Source: Aphelocoma coerulescens (taxonomy: Eukaryota; Chordata; Aves; Passeriformes; Corvidae). From it: a DNA stretch of 64,000 nucleotides. Under the pieces are notes generated by a model. The model worked only from the letters and a program-made list of their open reading frames with translations. It did not search any database and had not been told where the DNA came from. Shown piece by piece: positions 49,025-62,351 of this stretch. The stretch covers positions 124,001 to 188,000 of the forward strand of contig NW_027184063.1 in NCBI RefSeq assembly GCF_041296385.1, given 5' to 3'. Position numbers and translations under genes: made by a program. Each line of letters begins with the position of its first letter. Within the stretch, counting starts at the first letter, position 1.

Positions 49025-49032
49025 GCTGCAGC
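49025..49032. repeat. 8 bp palindromic indel gctgcagc that separates subfamily B from A (unit 22 copy)
   Basis: B units read cacac (or cacgc in several units) with gctgcagc before tccttg; A units go straight from cacac to tccttg. With two single-base losses it accounts for the length differences between A and B that 75-mer number does not explain. Confidence 0.8.
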
Positions 49033-49677
49033 TCCTTGTCATGAGGTGCTCGGAGTGATTGGAAAGGCTGTTGGCAGCAGGCAGTTCTGTGGGTTCGAGC
49101 TGTGGAGCTGTCAGCGGGAATGCAAAGGCCAAGCTGGTGAGCCTTTTGTCCTGGTGCCTTTAGTGTGTGAGCAGTCCCTGGTGCCGTTGTCTTTGGATCC
49201 TGAGTGTGGGAGAGGCAAGGCTTAGGATGGTGCGTAGAGCTGAGAAGGAAAGTGCCGAGAGCAGCGTGTGTGCTGCTGCTTTGAGGGGTGCAGTTGAAGT
49301 TGTAGGCAGCAAGAGCTTTCTCAGCTGGCCCTTTTGTGAGCTCTGCTTTTCCAGATGGCTTCCATCTTACCCTCTTACCATCTTAGCCTCTCATTTTTGC
49401 ATATCCCAAACCCCCTTCCAAACATCCAGCAGCTGCTTGTAAAGAAGAAGTCCTAGAACAAAAAGCCAGTGCTGCCTTTCATAGCCCCTTTGCTGTCTAT
49501 GAACTAGAGGAAAGAAGCTAGTGAGACGCACTTTCTTTCTCAACTCCATAGAGCGCATCCTTCTCTCAAGGTGGCAGAGTCCTTGGCGGAAGTGAAGCAT
49601 CTGCAGCTGCAGTTCAGACTGAGAGATGTGCCAGGACAGGAAACATTTGCTGACCTTCCCTGTTCCCTGTGCAACAT

Positions 49678-51802
49678 GATTCTCGCAGCCCAGTCACTTT
49701 CACACACCTTCGGTATCCCTGAGTCCAAGCAGCTAAAGCTCACAGAGACAGAAGTGTCAGGAAGGAAAACGTTGCAAAAGCACCCCCTTCTCTTATCAGC
49801 ATATAAATTGTGCACAACAGGCTGCGGCACCGAACCTTCCTTCTCAGATAGACATGCCATCACACTTTTCACTCTTGCAGCTCGGTTGAAAAGCTCCAGC
49901 AGCTGCTCCCGCAATAGCAAAAGGTTCTAGAAGTGAAAGCCAGTTTGGGGCTGCACCTTCTCCTTGCCGCATGTAAGCCACACCAAACTCCCTGATGCAC
50001 TCTGTCCTCCCCTTCTCAAAGGAGTAGACGGTGGCATCAGGACACACCTGTGTCCCAGCAGCTGGGTGCCCAGCCGGGAGCAGGAGCATGGCTGGGGCTG
50101 CTCCCAAAGTTGCCCCGCCCCAATGCCAGAGCCAGAAATGGGCTGAGGGGGGGCTGGATCAGGCTTTATTGTCCAGCTGCATGCCAGGAGTGAGCACAAA
50201 ATCTACCTGCATTCTCTGCAGCATGCCATCCTGGAGCAGAGCCATTGCCAAAGGAAGCCGTGAGCCCGTGACAAGCCAGTGCCGGAGTGGGATCCTAGCA
50301 GCACCTGTGGAAGCCGGGAGAGAGGAGCCCACCTGGAGCAGGTTCGTGCAGGATTAATCATCCTGTGGCTTCCCACCAGGGTCCTGTTGCTTCCAAAAGG
50401 CCCCACAGTGTCACTGTGGCCCCTCGGTTCCACCAGGTTCCATAGTGTCACTGTGGTGCCCAGGGTTCCGTCAGCTTCGCCAGCATCCCCACAGTCTCCA
50501 GGGCTCCCCAGGCTTCTGTGGTGTCACAGTGGAGGCAGGGTTGCATCAGGTTCCATAGCATCACCACGGTCTCCAGGGCTCCCAGAGGTTCTGTGGTGTC
50601 ACAGTGGAGGCAGGGTTGCATCAGGTTCCATAGCATCAGCACGGTCTCCAGGGCTCCCAGAGGTTCTGTGGTGTCACAGTGGAGGCAGGGTTGCATCAGG
50701 TTCCATAGCATCACCACGGTCTCCAGGGCTCCCCTGAGCTTCTGTGGTGGTGTCACAGAGGAGCCAGGCTTCCTTGTAGTTCCCCAGCATCACAAAGGCT
50801 CTCCTGGGAGCCACGGGTCACAAAGCACCGTGGGCTCTGTGCAGCCCCGCTGTGTCACAATGGCCGCTGGCTTCCACGAGCCCCCGCAGTGTCCCAGTGG
50901 GCCCGTGGCTTTAGGAGTGGGTGGCTGGGAGTTGGTGCCAGCGGCTGGGGGAGAAGCAGCAGGGACTGTGTGCGGACAGTGCCATGGCCACTTGTGTGGC
51001 CACTGGTGTCTCTGTGCCAGGCACAGCCGTGGTGTGTAACACCGGCTCCGGGTCCTTTGGCTGTGCAGGTGGCAGTCACGGCCTGGAGCAGGGCTGCTCC
51101 CGGAGGACAGCCTGGGGCAGGAGGCTGCTGGAGATTCATTCCCCACGCGCTGCAGCTCCTTGTCATGAGGTGCTCGGAGTGATTGGAAAGGCTGTTGGCA
51201 GCAGGCAGTTCTGTGGGTTCGAGCTGTGGAGCTGTCAGCGGGAATGCAAAGGCCAAGCTGGTGAGCCTTTTGTCCTGGTGCCTTTAGTGTGTGAGCAGTC
51301 CCTGGTGCCGTTGTCTTTGGATCCTGAGTGTGGGAGAGGCAAGGCTTAGGATGGTGCGTAGAGCTGAGAAGGAAAGTGCCGAGAGCAGCGTGTGTGCTGC
51401 TGCTTTGAGGGGTGCAGTTGAAGTTGTAGGCAGCAAGAGCTTTCTCAGCTGGCCCTTTGGTGAGCTCTGCTTTTGCCAGATGGCTTCCATCTTACCCTCT
51501 TACCATCTTAGCCTCTCATTTTTGCATATCCCAAACCCCCTTCCAAACATCCAGCAGCTGCTTGTAAAGAAGAAGTCCTAGAACAAAAAGCCAGTGCTGC
51601 CTTTCATAGCCCCTTTGCTGTCTATGAACTAGAGGAAAGAAGCTAGTGAGACGCACTTTCTTTCTCAACTCCGTAGAGCGCATCCTTCTCTCAAGGTGGC
51701 AGAGTCCTTGGCTGAAGTGAAGCATCTGCAGCTGCAGTTCAGACTGAGAGATGTGCCAGGACAGGAAACATTTGCTGACCTTCCCTGTTCCCTGTGCGAC
51801 AT
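49678..51802 (+). repeat. Macrosatellite unit 23 (subfamily B, 2125 bp)
   Basis: It shares gaaatgggctg (near 50135), cgtgacaagcc and ccatagtgtc with unit 29. The first 75-mer starts aggcttc instead of gagcttc. Its tail has aactccgtagagc (near 51668), a change in the conserved acceptor-like site. Confidence 0.95.
50510..50735 (+). repeat. 75 bp minisatellite in unit 23, 3 copies
   Basis: Code CTC GTG GTC, with the first copy starting aggcttc. Confidence 0.95.
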
Positions 51803-53926
51803 GATTCTCGCAGCCCAGTCACTTTCACACACCTTCGGTATCCCTGAGTCCAAGCAGCTAAAGCTCACAGAGACAGAAGTGTCAGGAAGGAAAACGTTGC
51901 AAAAGCACCCCCTTCTCTTATCAGCATATAAATTGTGCACAACAGGCTGCGGCACCGAACCTTCCTTCTCAGATAGACATGCCATCACACTTTTCACTCT
52001 TGCAGCTCGGTTGAAAAGCTCCAGCAGCTGCTCCCGCAATAGCAAAAGGTTCTAGAAGTGAAAGCCAGTTCGGGGCTGCACCTTCTCCTTGCCGCATGTA
52101 AGCCACACCAAACTCCCTGATGCACTCTGTCCTCCCCTTCTCAAAGGAGTAGACGGTGGCATCAGGACACACCTGTGTCCCAGCAGCTGGGTGCCCAGCC
52201 GGGAGCAGGAGCATGGCTGGGGCTGCTCCCAAAGTTGCCCCGCCCCAATGCCAGAGCCAGACATGGGCTGAGGGGGGGCTGGATCAGGCTTTATTGTCCA
52301 GCTGCATGCCAGGAGTGAGCACAAAATCTACCTGCATTCTCTGCAGCATGCCATCCTGGAGCAGAGCCATTGCCAAAGGAAGCCGTGAGCCCGTGACAAG
52401 CCAGTGCCGGAGTGGGATCCTAGCAGCACCTGTGGAAGCCGGGAGAGAGGAGCCCACCTGGAGCAGGTTCGTGCAGGATTAATCATCCCGTGGCTTCCCA
52501 CCAGGGTCCTGTTGCTTCCAAAAGGCCCCACAGTGTCACTGTGGCCCCTCGGTTCCACCAGGTTCCATAGCGTCACTGTGGTGCCCAGGGTTCCGTCAGC
52601 TTCGCCAGCATCCCCACAGTCTCCAGGGCTCCCCGAGCTTCTGTGGTGTCACAGTGGAGGCAGGGTTGCATCAGGTTCCATAGCATCACCACAGTCTCAG
52701 GGCTCCCTGAGCTTCTGTGGTGTCACAGTGGAGGCAGGGTTGCATCAGGTTCCATAGCATCAGCACGGTCTCCAGGGCTCCCTGAGCTTCTGTGGTGTCA
52801 CAGTGGAGGCAGGGTTGCATCAGGTTCCATAGCATCACCACGGTCTCCAGGGCTCCCCTGAGCTTCTGTGGTGATGTCACAGAGGAGCCAGGCTTCCTTG
52901 TAGTTCCCCAGCATCACAAAGGCTCTCCTGGGAGCCACGGGTCACAAAGCACCGTGGGCTCTGTGCAGCCCCGCTGTGTCACAATGGCCGCTGGCTTCCA
53001 CGAGTCCCCGCAGTGTCCCAGTGGGCCCGTGGCTTTAGGAGTGGGTGGCTGGGAGTTGGTGCCAGCGGCTGGGGGAGAAGCAGCAGGGACTTTGTGCGGA
53101 CAGTGCCATGGCCACTTGTGTGGCCACTGGTGTCTCTGTGCCAGGCACAGCCGTGGTGTGTAACACCGGCTCCGGGTCCTTTGGCTGTGCAGGTGGCAGT
53201 CACGGCCTGGAGCAGGGCTGCTCCCGGAGGACAGCCTGGGGCAGGAGGCTGCTGGAGATTCATTCCCCACGCGCTGCAGCTCCTTGTCATGAGGTGCTCG
53301 GAGTGATTGGAAAGGCTGTTGGCAGCAGGCAGTTCTGTGGGTTCGAGCTGTGGAGCTGTCAGCGGGAATGCAAAGGCCAAGCTGGTGAGCCTTTTGTCCT
53401 GGTGCCTTTAGTGTGTGAGCAGTCCCTGGTGCCGTTGTCTTTGGATCCTGAGTGTGGGAGAGGCAAGGCTTAGGATGGTGTGTAGAGCTGAGAAGGAAAG
53501 TGCCGAGAGCAGCGTGTGTGCTGCTGCTTTGAGGGGTGCAGTTGAAGTTGTAGGCAGCAAGAGCTTTCTCAGCTGGCCCTTTGGTGAGCTCTGCTTTTGC
53601 CAGATGGCTTCCATCTTACCCTCTTACCATCTTAGCCTCTCATTTTTGCATATCCCAAACCCCCTTCCAAACATCCAGCAGCTGCTTGTAAAGAAGAAGT
53701 CCTAGAACAAAAAGCCAGTGCTGCCTTTCATAGCCCCTTTGCTGTCTATGAAGTAGAGGAAAGAAGCTAGTGAGACGCACTTTCTTTCTCAACTCCATAG
53801 AGCGCATCCTTCTCTCAAGGTGGCAGAGTCCTTGGCGGAAGTGAAGCATCTGCAGCTGCAGTTCAGACTGAGAGATGTGCCAGGACAGGAAACATTTGCT
53901 GACCTTCCCTGTTCCCTGTGCAACAT
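51803..53926 (+). repeat. Macrosatellite unit 24 (subfamily B, 2124 bp)
   Basis: One base short in the first 75-mer (agtctcagggc near 52692), which breaks the plus frames through the minisatellite. Private gactttgtgcgg near 53088. Its tail has gaagtagagg, an A state inside the B block. Confidence 0.95.
52635..52859 (+). repeat. 75 bp minisatellite in unit 24, 3 copies
   Basis: Code CTC CTG CTC; copy lengths 74, 75 and 76 bp. Confidence 0.95.
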
Positions 53927-56052
53927 GATTCTCGCAGCCCAGTCACTTTCACACACCTTCGGTATCCCTGAGTCCAAGCAGCTAAAGCTCACAGAGACAG
54001 AAGTGTCAGGAAGGAAAGCGTTGCAAAAGCACCCCCTTCTCTTATCAGCATATAAATTGTGCACAACAGTCTGCGGCACCGAACCTTCCTTCTCAGATAG
54101 ACATGCCATCACACTTTTCACTCTTGCAGCTCGGTTGAAAAGCTCCAGCAGCTGCTCCCGCAATAGCAAAAGGTTCTAGAAGTGAAAGCCAGTTTGGGGC
54201 TGCACCTTCTCCTTGCCGCATGTAAGCCACACCAAACTCCCTGATGCACTCTGTCCTCCCCTTCTCAAAGGAGTAGACGGTGGCATCAGGACACACCTGT
54301 GTCCCAGCAGCTGGGTGCCCAGCCGGGAGCAGGAGCAGGGCTGGGGCTGCTCCCAAAGTTGCCCTGCCCCAATGCCAGAGCCAGACATGGGCTGAGGGGG
54401 GGCTGGATGAGGCTTTATTGTCCAGCTGCATGCCAGGAGTGAGCACAAAATCTACCTGCATTCTCTGCAGCATGCCATCCTGGAGCAGAGCCATTGCCAA
54501 AGGAAGCCGTGAGCCCGTGACAAGCCAGTGCCGGAGTGGGATCCTAGCAGCACCTGTGGAAACTGGGAGAGAGGAGCCCACCTGGAGCAGGTTCGTGCAG
54601 GATTAATCATCCTGTGGCTTCCCACCAGGGTCCTGTTGCTTCCAAAAGGCCCCACAGTGTCACTGTGGCCCCTCGGTTCCACCAGGTTCCATAGCGTCAC
54701 TGTGGTGCCCAGGGTTCCGTCAGCTTCGCCAGCATCCCCACAGTCTCCAGGGCTCCCTGAGCTTCTGTGGTGTCACAGTGGAGGCAGGGTTGCATCAGGT
54801 TCCATAGCGTCACCACGGTCTCCAGGGCTCCCTGAGCTTCTGTGGTGTCACAGTGGAGGCAGGGTTGCATCAGGTTCCATAGCATCAGCACGGTCTCCAG
54901 GGCTCCCCTGAGCTTCTGTGGTGTCACAGTGGAGGCAGGGTTGCATCAGGTTCCATAGCATCAGCACGGTCTCCAGGGCTCCCCTGAGCTTCTGTGGTGG
55001 TGTCACAGAGGAGCCAGGCTTCCTTGTAGTTCCCCAGCATCACAAAGGCTCTCCTGGGAGCCACGGGTCACAAAGCACCGTGGGCTCTGTGCAGCCCCGC
55101 TGTGTCACAATGGCCGCTGGCTTCCACGAGCCCCCGCAGTGTCCCAGTGGGCCCGTGGCTTTAGGAGTGGGTGGCTGGGAGTTGGTGCCAGCGGCTGGGG
55201 GAGAAGCAGCAGGGACTGTGTGCGGACAGTGCCATGGCCACTTGTGTGGCCACTGGTGTCTCTGTGCCAGGCACAGCCGTGGTGTGTAACACCGGCTCCG
55301 GGTCCTTTGGCTGTGCAGGTGGCAGTCACGGCCTGGAGCAGGGCTGCTCCCGGAGGACAGCCTGGGGCAGGAGGCTGCTGGAGATTCATTCCCCACGCGC
55401 TGCAGCTCCTTGTCATGAGGTGCTCGGAGTGATTGGAAAGGCTGTTGGCAGCAGGCAGTTCTGTGGGTTCGAGCTGTGGAGCTGTCAGCGGGAATGCAAA
55501 GGCCAAGCTGGTGAGCCTTTTGTCCTGGTGCCTTTAGTGTGTGAGCAGTCCCTGGTGCCGTTGTCTTTGGATCCTGAGTGTGGGAGAGGCAAGGCTTAGG
55601 ATGGTGTGTAGAGCTGAGAAGGAAAGTGCCGAGAGCAGCGTGTGTGCTGCTGCTTTGAGGGGTGCAGTTGAAGTTGTAGGCAGCAAGAGCTTTCTCAGCT
55701 GGCCCTTTGGTGAGCTCTGCTTTTGCCAGATGGCTTCCATCTTACCCTCTTACCATCTTAGCCTCTCATTTTTGCATATCCCAAACCCCCTTCCAAACAT
55801 CCAGCAGCTGCTTGTAAAGAAGAAGTCCTAGAACAAAAAGCCAGTGCTGCCTTTCATAGCCCCTTTGCTGTCTATGAACTAGAGGAAAGAAGCTAGTGAG
55901 ACGCACTTTCTTTCTCAACTCCATAGAGCGCATCCTTCTCTCAAGGTGGCAGAGTCCTTGGCGGAAGTGAAGCATCTGCAGCTGCAGTTCAGACTGAGAG
56001 ATGTGCCAGGACAGGAAACATTTGCTGACCTTCCCTGTTCCCTGTGCAACAT
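53927..56052 (+). repeat. Macrosatellite unit 25 (subfamily B, 2126 bp)
   Basis: Private changes are acagtctgcgg near 54067, gccctgcccc near 54362 (GC box lost) and ggaaactggg near 54558. It keeps the A state gagcaggagcaggg. The second 75-mer is 76 bp. Confidence 0.95.
54759..54985 (+). repeat. 75 bp minisatellite in unit 25, 3 copies
   Basis: Code CTC CTG CTG; copy lengths 75, 76 and 76 bp. Copy 1 has atagcgtcac. Confidence 0.95.
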
Positions 56053-58102
56053 GATTCTCGCAGCCCAGTCACTTTCACACACCTTCGGTATCCCTGAGTC
56101 CAAGCAGCTAAAGCTCACAGAGACAGAAGTGTCAGGAAGGAAAACGTTGCAAAAGCACCCCCTTCTCTTATCAGCATATAAATTGTGCACAACAGGCTGC
56201 GGCACCGAACCTTCCTTCTCAGATAGACATGCCATCACACTTTTCACTCTTGCAGCTCGGTTGAAAAGCTCCAGCAGCTGCTCCCGCAATAGCAAAAGGT
56301 TCTAGAAGTGAAAGCCAGTTCGGGGCTGCACCTTCTCCTTGCCGCATGTAAGCCACACCAAACTCCCTGATGCACTCTGTCCTCCCCTTCTCAAAGGAGT
56401 AGACGGTGGCATCAGGACACACCTGTGTCCCAGCAGCTGGGTGCCCAGCCGGGAGCAGGAGCATGGCTGGGGCTGCTCCCAAAGTTGCCCCGCCCCAATG
56501 CCAGAGCCAGACATGGGCTGAGGGGGGGCTGGATGAGGCTTTATTGTCCAGCTGCATGCCAGGAGTGAGCACAAAATCTACCTGCATTCTCTGCAGCATG
56601 CCATCCTGGAGCAGAGCCATTGCCAAAGGAAGCCGTGAGCCCGTGCCAAGCCAGTGCCGGAGTGGGATCCTAGCAGCACCTGTGGAAGCCGGGAGAGAGG
56701 AGCCCACCTGGAGCAGGTTCGTGCAGGATTAATCATCCTGTGGCTTCCCACCAGGGTCCTGTTGCTTCCAAAAGGCCCCACAGTGTCACTGTGGCCCCTC
56801 GGTTCCACCAGGTTCCATAGCGTCACTGTGGTGCCCAGGGTTCCGTCAGCTTCGCCAGCATCCCCACAGTCTCCAGGGCTCCCCGAGCTTCTGTGGTGTC
56901 ACAGTGGAGGCAGGGTTGCATCAGGTTCCATAGCATCAGCACGGTCTCCAGGGCTCCCCTGAGCTTCTGTGGTGTCACAGTGGAGGCAGGGTTGCATCAG
57001 GTTCCATAGCATCAGCACGGTCTCCAGGGCTCCCCTGAGCTTCTGTGGTGGTGTCACAGAGGAGCCAGGCTTCCTTGTAGTTCCCCAGCATCACAAAGGC
57101 TCTCCTGGGAGCCACGGGTCACAAAGCACCGTGGGCTCTGTGCAGCCCCGCTGTGTCACAATGGCCGCTGGCTTCCAGGAGCCCCCGCAGTGTCCCAGTG
57201 GGCCCGTGGCTTTAGGAGTGGGTGGCTGGGAGTTGGTGCCAGCGGCTGGGGGAGAAGCAGCAGGGACTGTGTGTGGACAGTGCCATGGCCACTTGTGTGG
57301 CCACTGGTGTCTCTGTGCCAGGCACAGCCGTGGTGTGTAACACCGGCTCCGGGTCCTTTGGCTGTGCAGGTGGCAGTCACGGCCTGGAGCAGGGCTGCTC
57401 CCGGGGGACAGCCTGGGGCAGGAGGCTGCTGGAGATTCATTCCCCACACGCTGCAGCTCCTTGTCATGAGGTGCTCGGAGTGATTGGAAAGGCTGTTGGC
57501 AGCAGGCAGTTCTGTGGGTTCGAGCTGTGGAGCTGTCAGCGGGAATGCAAAGGCCAAGCTGGTGAGCCTTTTGTCCTGGTGCCTTTAGTGTGTGAGCAGT
57601 CCCTGGTGCCGTTGTCTTTGGATCCTGAGTGTGGGAGAGGCAAGGCTTAGGATGGTGCGTAGAGCTGAGAAGGAAAGTGCGGGGAGCAGCGTGTGTGCTG
57701 CTGCTTTGAGGGGTGCAGTTGAAGTTGTAGGCAGCAAGAGCTTTCTCAGCTGGCCCTTTGGTGAGCTCTGCTTTTCCAGATGGCTTCCATCTTACCCTCT
57801 TACCATCTTAGCCTCTCATTTTTGCATATCCCAAACCCCCTTCCAAACATCCAGCAGCTGCTTGTAAAGAAGAAGTCCTAGAACAAAAAGCCAGTGCTGC
57901 CTTTCATAGCCCCTTTGCTGTCTATGAACTAGAGGAAAGAAGCTAGTGAGACGCACTTTCTTTCTCAACTCCATAGAGCGCATCCTTCTCTCAAGGTGGC
58001 AGAGTCCTTGGCGGAAGTGAAGCATCTGCAGCTGCAGTTCAGACTGAGAGATGTGCCAGGACAGGAAACATTTGCTGACCTTCCCTGTTCCCTGTGCGAC
58101 AT
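56053..58102 (+). repeat. Macrosatellite unit 26 (subfamily B, 2050 bp)
   Basis: Both minisatellite copies are 76 bp (ctcccctgag junctions). It carries ttccaggagc and the A-like tgtgtggac near 57268. Private gtgcggggagc near 57677; cttttccag is one G shorter. Confidence 0.95.
56885..57036 (+). repeat. 75 bp minisatellite in unit 26, 2 copies
   Basis: Code CTG CTG, both 76 bp. Confidence 0.95.
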
Positions 58103-60302
58103 GATTCTCGCAGCCCAGTCAGTTTCACACACCTTCGGTATCCCTGAGTCCAAGCAGCTAAAGCTCACAGAGACAGAAGTGTCAGGAAGGAAAGCGTTGC
58201 AAAAGCACCCCCTTCTCTTATCAGCATATAAATTGTGCACAACAGGCTGCGGCACCGAACCTTCCTTCTCAGATAGACATGCCATCACACTTTTCACTCT
58301 TGCAGCTCGGTTGAAAAGCTCCAGCAGCTGCTCCCGCAATAGCAAAAGGTTCTAGAAGTGAAAGCCAGTTCGGGGCTGCACCTTCTCCTTGCCGCATGTA
58401 AGCCACACCAAACTCCCTGATGCACTCTGTCCTCCCCTTCTCAAAGGAGTAGACGGTGGCATCAGGACACACCTGTGTCCCAGCAGCTGGGTGCCCAGCC
58501 GGGAGCAGGAGCATGGCTGGGGCTGCTCCCAAAGTTGCCCCGCCCCAATGCCAGAGCCAGACATGGGCTGAGGGGGGGCTGGATGAGGCTTTATTGTCCA
58601 GCTGCATGCCAGGAGTGAGCACAAAATCTACCTGCATTCTCTGCAGCATGCCATCCTGGAGCAGAGCCATTGCCAAAGGAAGCCATGAGCCCGTGCCAAG
58701 CCAGTGCCGGAGTGGGATCCTAGCAGCACCTGTGGAAGCCGGGAGAGAGGAGCCCACCTGGAGCAGGTTCGTGCAGGATTAATCATCCCGTGGCTTCCCA
58801 CCAGGGTCCTGTTGCTTCCAAAAGGCCCCACAGTGTCACTGTGGCCCCTCGGTTCCACCAGGTTCCATAGCGTCACTGTGGTGCCCAGGGTTCCGTCAGC
58901 TTCGCCAGCATCCCCACAGTCTCCAGGGCTCCCCGAGCTTCTGTGGTGTCACAGTGGAGGCAGGGTTGCATCAGGTTCCATAGCGTCACCACGGTTTCCA
59001 GGGCTCCTTGAGCTTCTGTGGTGTCACAGTGGAGGCAAGGTTGCATCAGGTTCCATAGCATCACCACAGTCTCCAGGGCTCCCTGAGCTTCTGTGGTGTC
59101 ACAGTGGAGGCAGGGTTGCATCAGGTTCCATAGCATCAGCACGGTCTCCAGGGCTCCCAGAGGTTCTGTGGTGTCACAGTGGAGGCAGGGTTGCATCAGG
59201 TTCCATAGCATCACCACGGTCTCCAGGGCTCCCCTGAGCTTCTGTGGTGATGTCACAGAGGAGCCAGGCTTCCTTGTAGTTCCCCAGCATCACAAAAGCT
59301 CTCCTGGGAGCCACGGGTCACAAAGCACCGTGGGCTCTGTGCAGCCCCGCTGTGTCACAATGGCCGCTGGCTTCCACGAGCCCCCGCAGTGTCCCAGTGG
59401 GCCCGTGGCTTTAGGAGTGGGTGGCTGGGAGTTGGTGCCAGCGGCTGGGGGAGAAGCAGCAGGGACTGTGTGCGGACAGTGCCATGGCCACTTGTGTGGC
59501 CACTGGTGTCTCTGTGCCAGGCACAGCCGTGGTGTGTAACACCGGCTCCGGGTCCTTTGGCTGTGCAGGTGGCAGTCACGGCCTGGAGCAGGGCTGCTCC
59601 CGGAGGACAGCCTGGGGCAGGAGGCTGCTGGAGATTCATTCCCCACGCGCTGCAGCTCCTTGTCATGAGGTGCTCGGAGTGATTGGAAAGGCTGTTGGCA
59701 GCAGGCAGTTCTGTGGGTTCGAGCTGTGGAGCTGTCAGCGGGAATGCAAAGGCCAAGCTGGTGAGCCTTTTGTCCTGGTGCCTTTAGTGTGTGAGCAGTC
59801 CCTGGTGCCGTTGTCTTTGGATCCTGAGTGTGGGAGAGGCAAGGCTTAGGATGGTGTGTAGAGCTGAGAAGGAAAGTGCCGAGAGCAGCGTGTGTGCTGC
59901 TGCTTTGAGGGGTGCAGTTGAAGTTGTAGGCAGCAAGAGCTTTCTCAGCTGGCCCTTTGGTGAGCTCTGCTTTTGCCAGATGGCTTCCATCTTACCCTCT
60001 TACCATCTTAGCCTCTCATTTTTGCATATCCCAAACCCCCTTCCAAACATCCAGCAGCTGCTTGTAAAGAAGAAGTCCTAGAACAAAAAGCCAGTGCTGC
60101 CTTTCATAGCCCCTTTGCTGTCTATGAACTAGAGGAAAGAAGCTAGTGAGACGCACTTTCTTTCTCAACTCCATAGAGCGCATCCTTCTCTCAAGGTGGC
60201 AGAGTCCTTGGCGGAAGTGAAGCATCTGCAGCTGCAGTTCAGACTGAGAGATGTGCCAGGACAGGAAACATTTGCTGACCTTCCCTGTTCCCTGTGCGAC
60301 AT
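58103..60302 (+). repeat. Macrosatellite unit 27 (subfamily B, 2200 bp)
   Basis: Longest B unit, with four 75-mers. Private changes are agccatgagc near 58681, acggtttcc near 58992 and ggaggcaagg near 59031. It shares cacaaaagctc with unit 28. Confidence 0.95.
58935..59235 (+). repeat. 75 bp minisatellite in unit 27, 4 copies
   Basis: Code CTC CTC CTG GTC; copy 1 has atagcgtcac and acggtttcc. Confidence 0.95.
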
Positions 60303-62351
60303 GATTCTCGCAGCCCAGTCAGTTTCACACACCTTCGGTATCCCTGAGTCCAAGCAGCTAAAGCTCACAGAGACAGAAGTGTCAGGAAGGAAAGCGTTGC
60401 AAAAGCACCCCCTTCTCTTATCAGCATATAAATTGTGCACAACAGGCTGCGGCACCGAACCTTCCTTCTCAGATAGACATGCCATCACACTTTTCACTCT
60501 TGCAGCTCGGTTGAAAAGCTCCAGCAGCTGCTTCCGCAATAGCAAAAGGTTCTAGAAGTGAAAGCCAGTTCGGGGCTGCACCTTCTCCTTGCCGCATGTA
60601 AGCCACACCAAACTCCCTGATGCACTCTGTCCTCCCCTTCTCAAAGGAGTAGACGGTGGCATCAGGACACACCTGTGTCCCAGCAGCTGGGTGCCCAGCC
60701 GGGAGCAGGAGCATGGCTGGGGCTGCTCCCAAAGTTGCCCCGCCCCAATGCCAGAGCCAGACATGGGCTGAGGGGGGGCTGGATGAGGCTTTATTGTCCA
60801 GCTGCATGCCAGGAGTGAGCACAAAATCTACCTGCATTCTCTGCAGCATGCCATCCTGGAGCAGAGCCATTGCCAAAGGAAGCCGTGAGCCCGTGCCAAG
60901 CCAGTGCCGGAGTGGGATCCTAGCAGCACCTGTGGAAGCCGGGAGAGAGGAGCCCACCTGGAGCAGGTTCGTGCAGGATTAATCATCCTGTGGCTTCCCA
61001 CCAGGGTCCTGTTGCTTCCAAAAGGCCCCACAGTGTCACTGTGGCCCCTCGGTTCCACCAGGTTCCATAGCGTCACTGTGGTGCCCAGGGTTCCGTCAGC
61101 TTCGCCAGCATCCCCACAGTCTCCAGGGCTCCCCGAGCTTCTGTGGTGTCACAGTGGAGGCAGGGTTGCATCAGGTTCCATAGCATCAGCACGGTCTCCA
61201 GGGCTCCCTGAGCTTCTGTGGTGTCACAGTGGAGGCAGGGTTGCATCAGGTTCCATAGCATCACCACGGTCTCCAGGGCTCCCCTGAGCTTCTGTGGTGG
61301 TGTCACAGAGGAGCCAGGCTTCCTTGTAGTTCCCCAGCATCACAAAAGCTCTCCTGGGAGCCACGGGTCACAAAGCACCGTGGGCTCTGTGCAGCCCCGC
61401 TGTGTCACAATGGCCGCTGGCTTCCAGGAGCCCCCGCAGTGTCCCAGTGGGCCCGTGGCTTTAGGAGTGGGTGGCTGGGAGTTGGTGCCAGCGGCTGGGG
61501 GAGAAGCAGCAGGGACTGTGTGCGGACAGTGCCATGGCCACTTGTGTGGCCACTGGTGTCTCTGTGCCAGGCACAGCCGTGGTGTGTAACACCGGCTCCG
61601 GGTCCTTTGGCTGTGCAGGTGGCAGTCACGGCCTGGAGCAGGGCTGCTCCCGGGGGACAGCCTGGGGCAGGAGGCTGCTGGAGATTCATTCCCCACACGC
61701 TGCAGCTCCTTGTCATGAGGTGCTCGGAGTGATTGGAAAGGCTGTTGGCAGCAGGCAGTTCTGTGGGTTCGAGCTGTGGAGCTGTCAGCGGGAATGCAAA
61801 GGCCAAGCTGGTGAGCCTTTTGTCCTGGTGCCTTTAGTGTGTGAGCAGTCCCTGGTGCCGTTGTCTTTGGATCCTGAGTGTGGGAGAGGCAAGGCTTAGG
61901 ATGGTGCGTAGAGCTGAGAAGGAAAGTGCCGAGAGCAGCGTGTGTGCTGCTGCTTTGAGGGGTGCAGTTGAAGTTGTAGGCAGCAAGAGCTTTCTCAGCT
62001 GGCCCTTTTGTGAGCTCTGCTTTTCCAGATGGCTTCCATCTTACCCTCTTACCATCTTAGCCTCTCATTTTTGCATATCCCAAACCCCCTTCCAAACATC
62101 CAGCAGCTGCTTGTAAAGAAGAAGTCCTAGAACAAAAAGCCAGTGCTGCCTTTCATAGCCCCTTTGCTGTCTATGAACTAGAGGAAAGAAGCTAGTGAGA
62201 CGCACTTTCTTTCTCAACTCCATAGAGCGCATCCTTCTCTCAAGGTGGCAGAGTCCTTGGCGGAAGTGAAGCATCTGCAGCTGCAGTTCAGACTGAGAGA
62301 TGTGCCAGGACAGGAAACATTTGCTGACCTTCCCTGTTCCCTGTGCAACAT
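60303..62351 (+). repeat. Macrosatellite unit 28 (subfamily B, 2049 bp)
   Basis: Higher-order partner of unit 22, with the same length, minisatellite pattern, cagtcagttt, gctgcttccgc, ttccaggagc and cttttccag. Confidence 0.95.
61135..61285 (+). repeat. 75 bp minisatellite in unit 28, 2 copies
   Basis: Code CTG CTC, identical to unit 22. Confidence 0.95.

Larger units (their letters stand above)
47629..49677 (+). repeat. Macrosatellite unit 22 (subfamily B, 2049 bp)
   Basis: First full B unit. It carries cagtcagttt, gctgcttccgc, ggatgaggc, ttccaggagc, the 8 bp gctgcagc at 49025-49032 and cttttccag (one G fewer). Unit 28 shares this set at an offset of 12,674 bp. The private gcattgc near 47719 differs from gcgttgc in unit 28. 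Confidence 0.95.
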
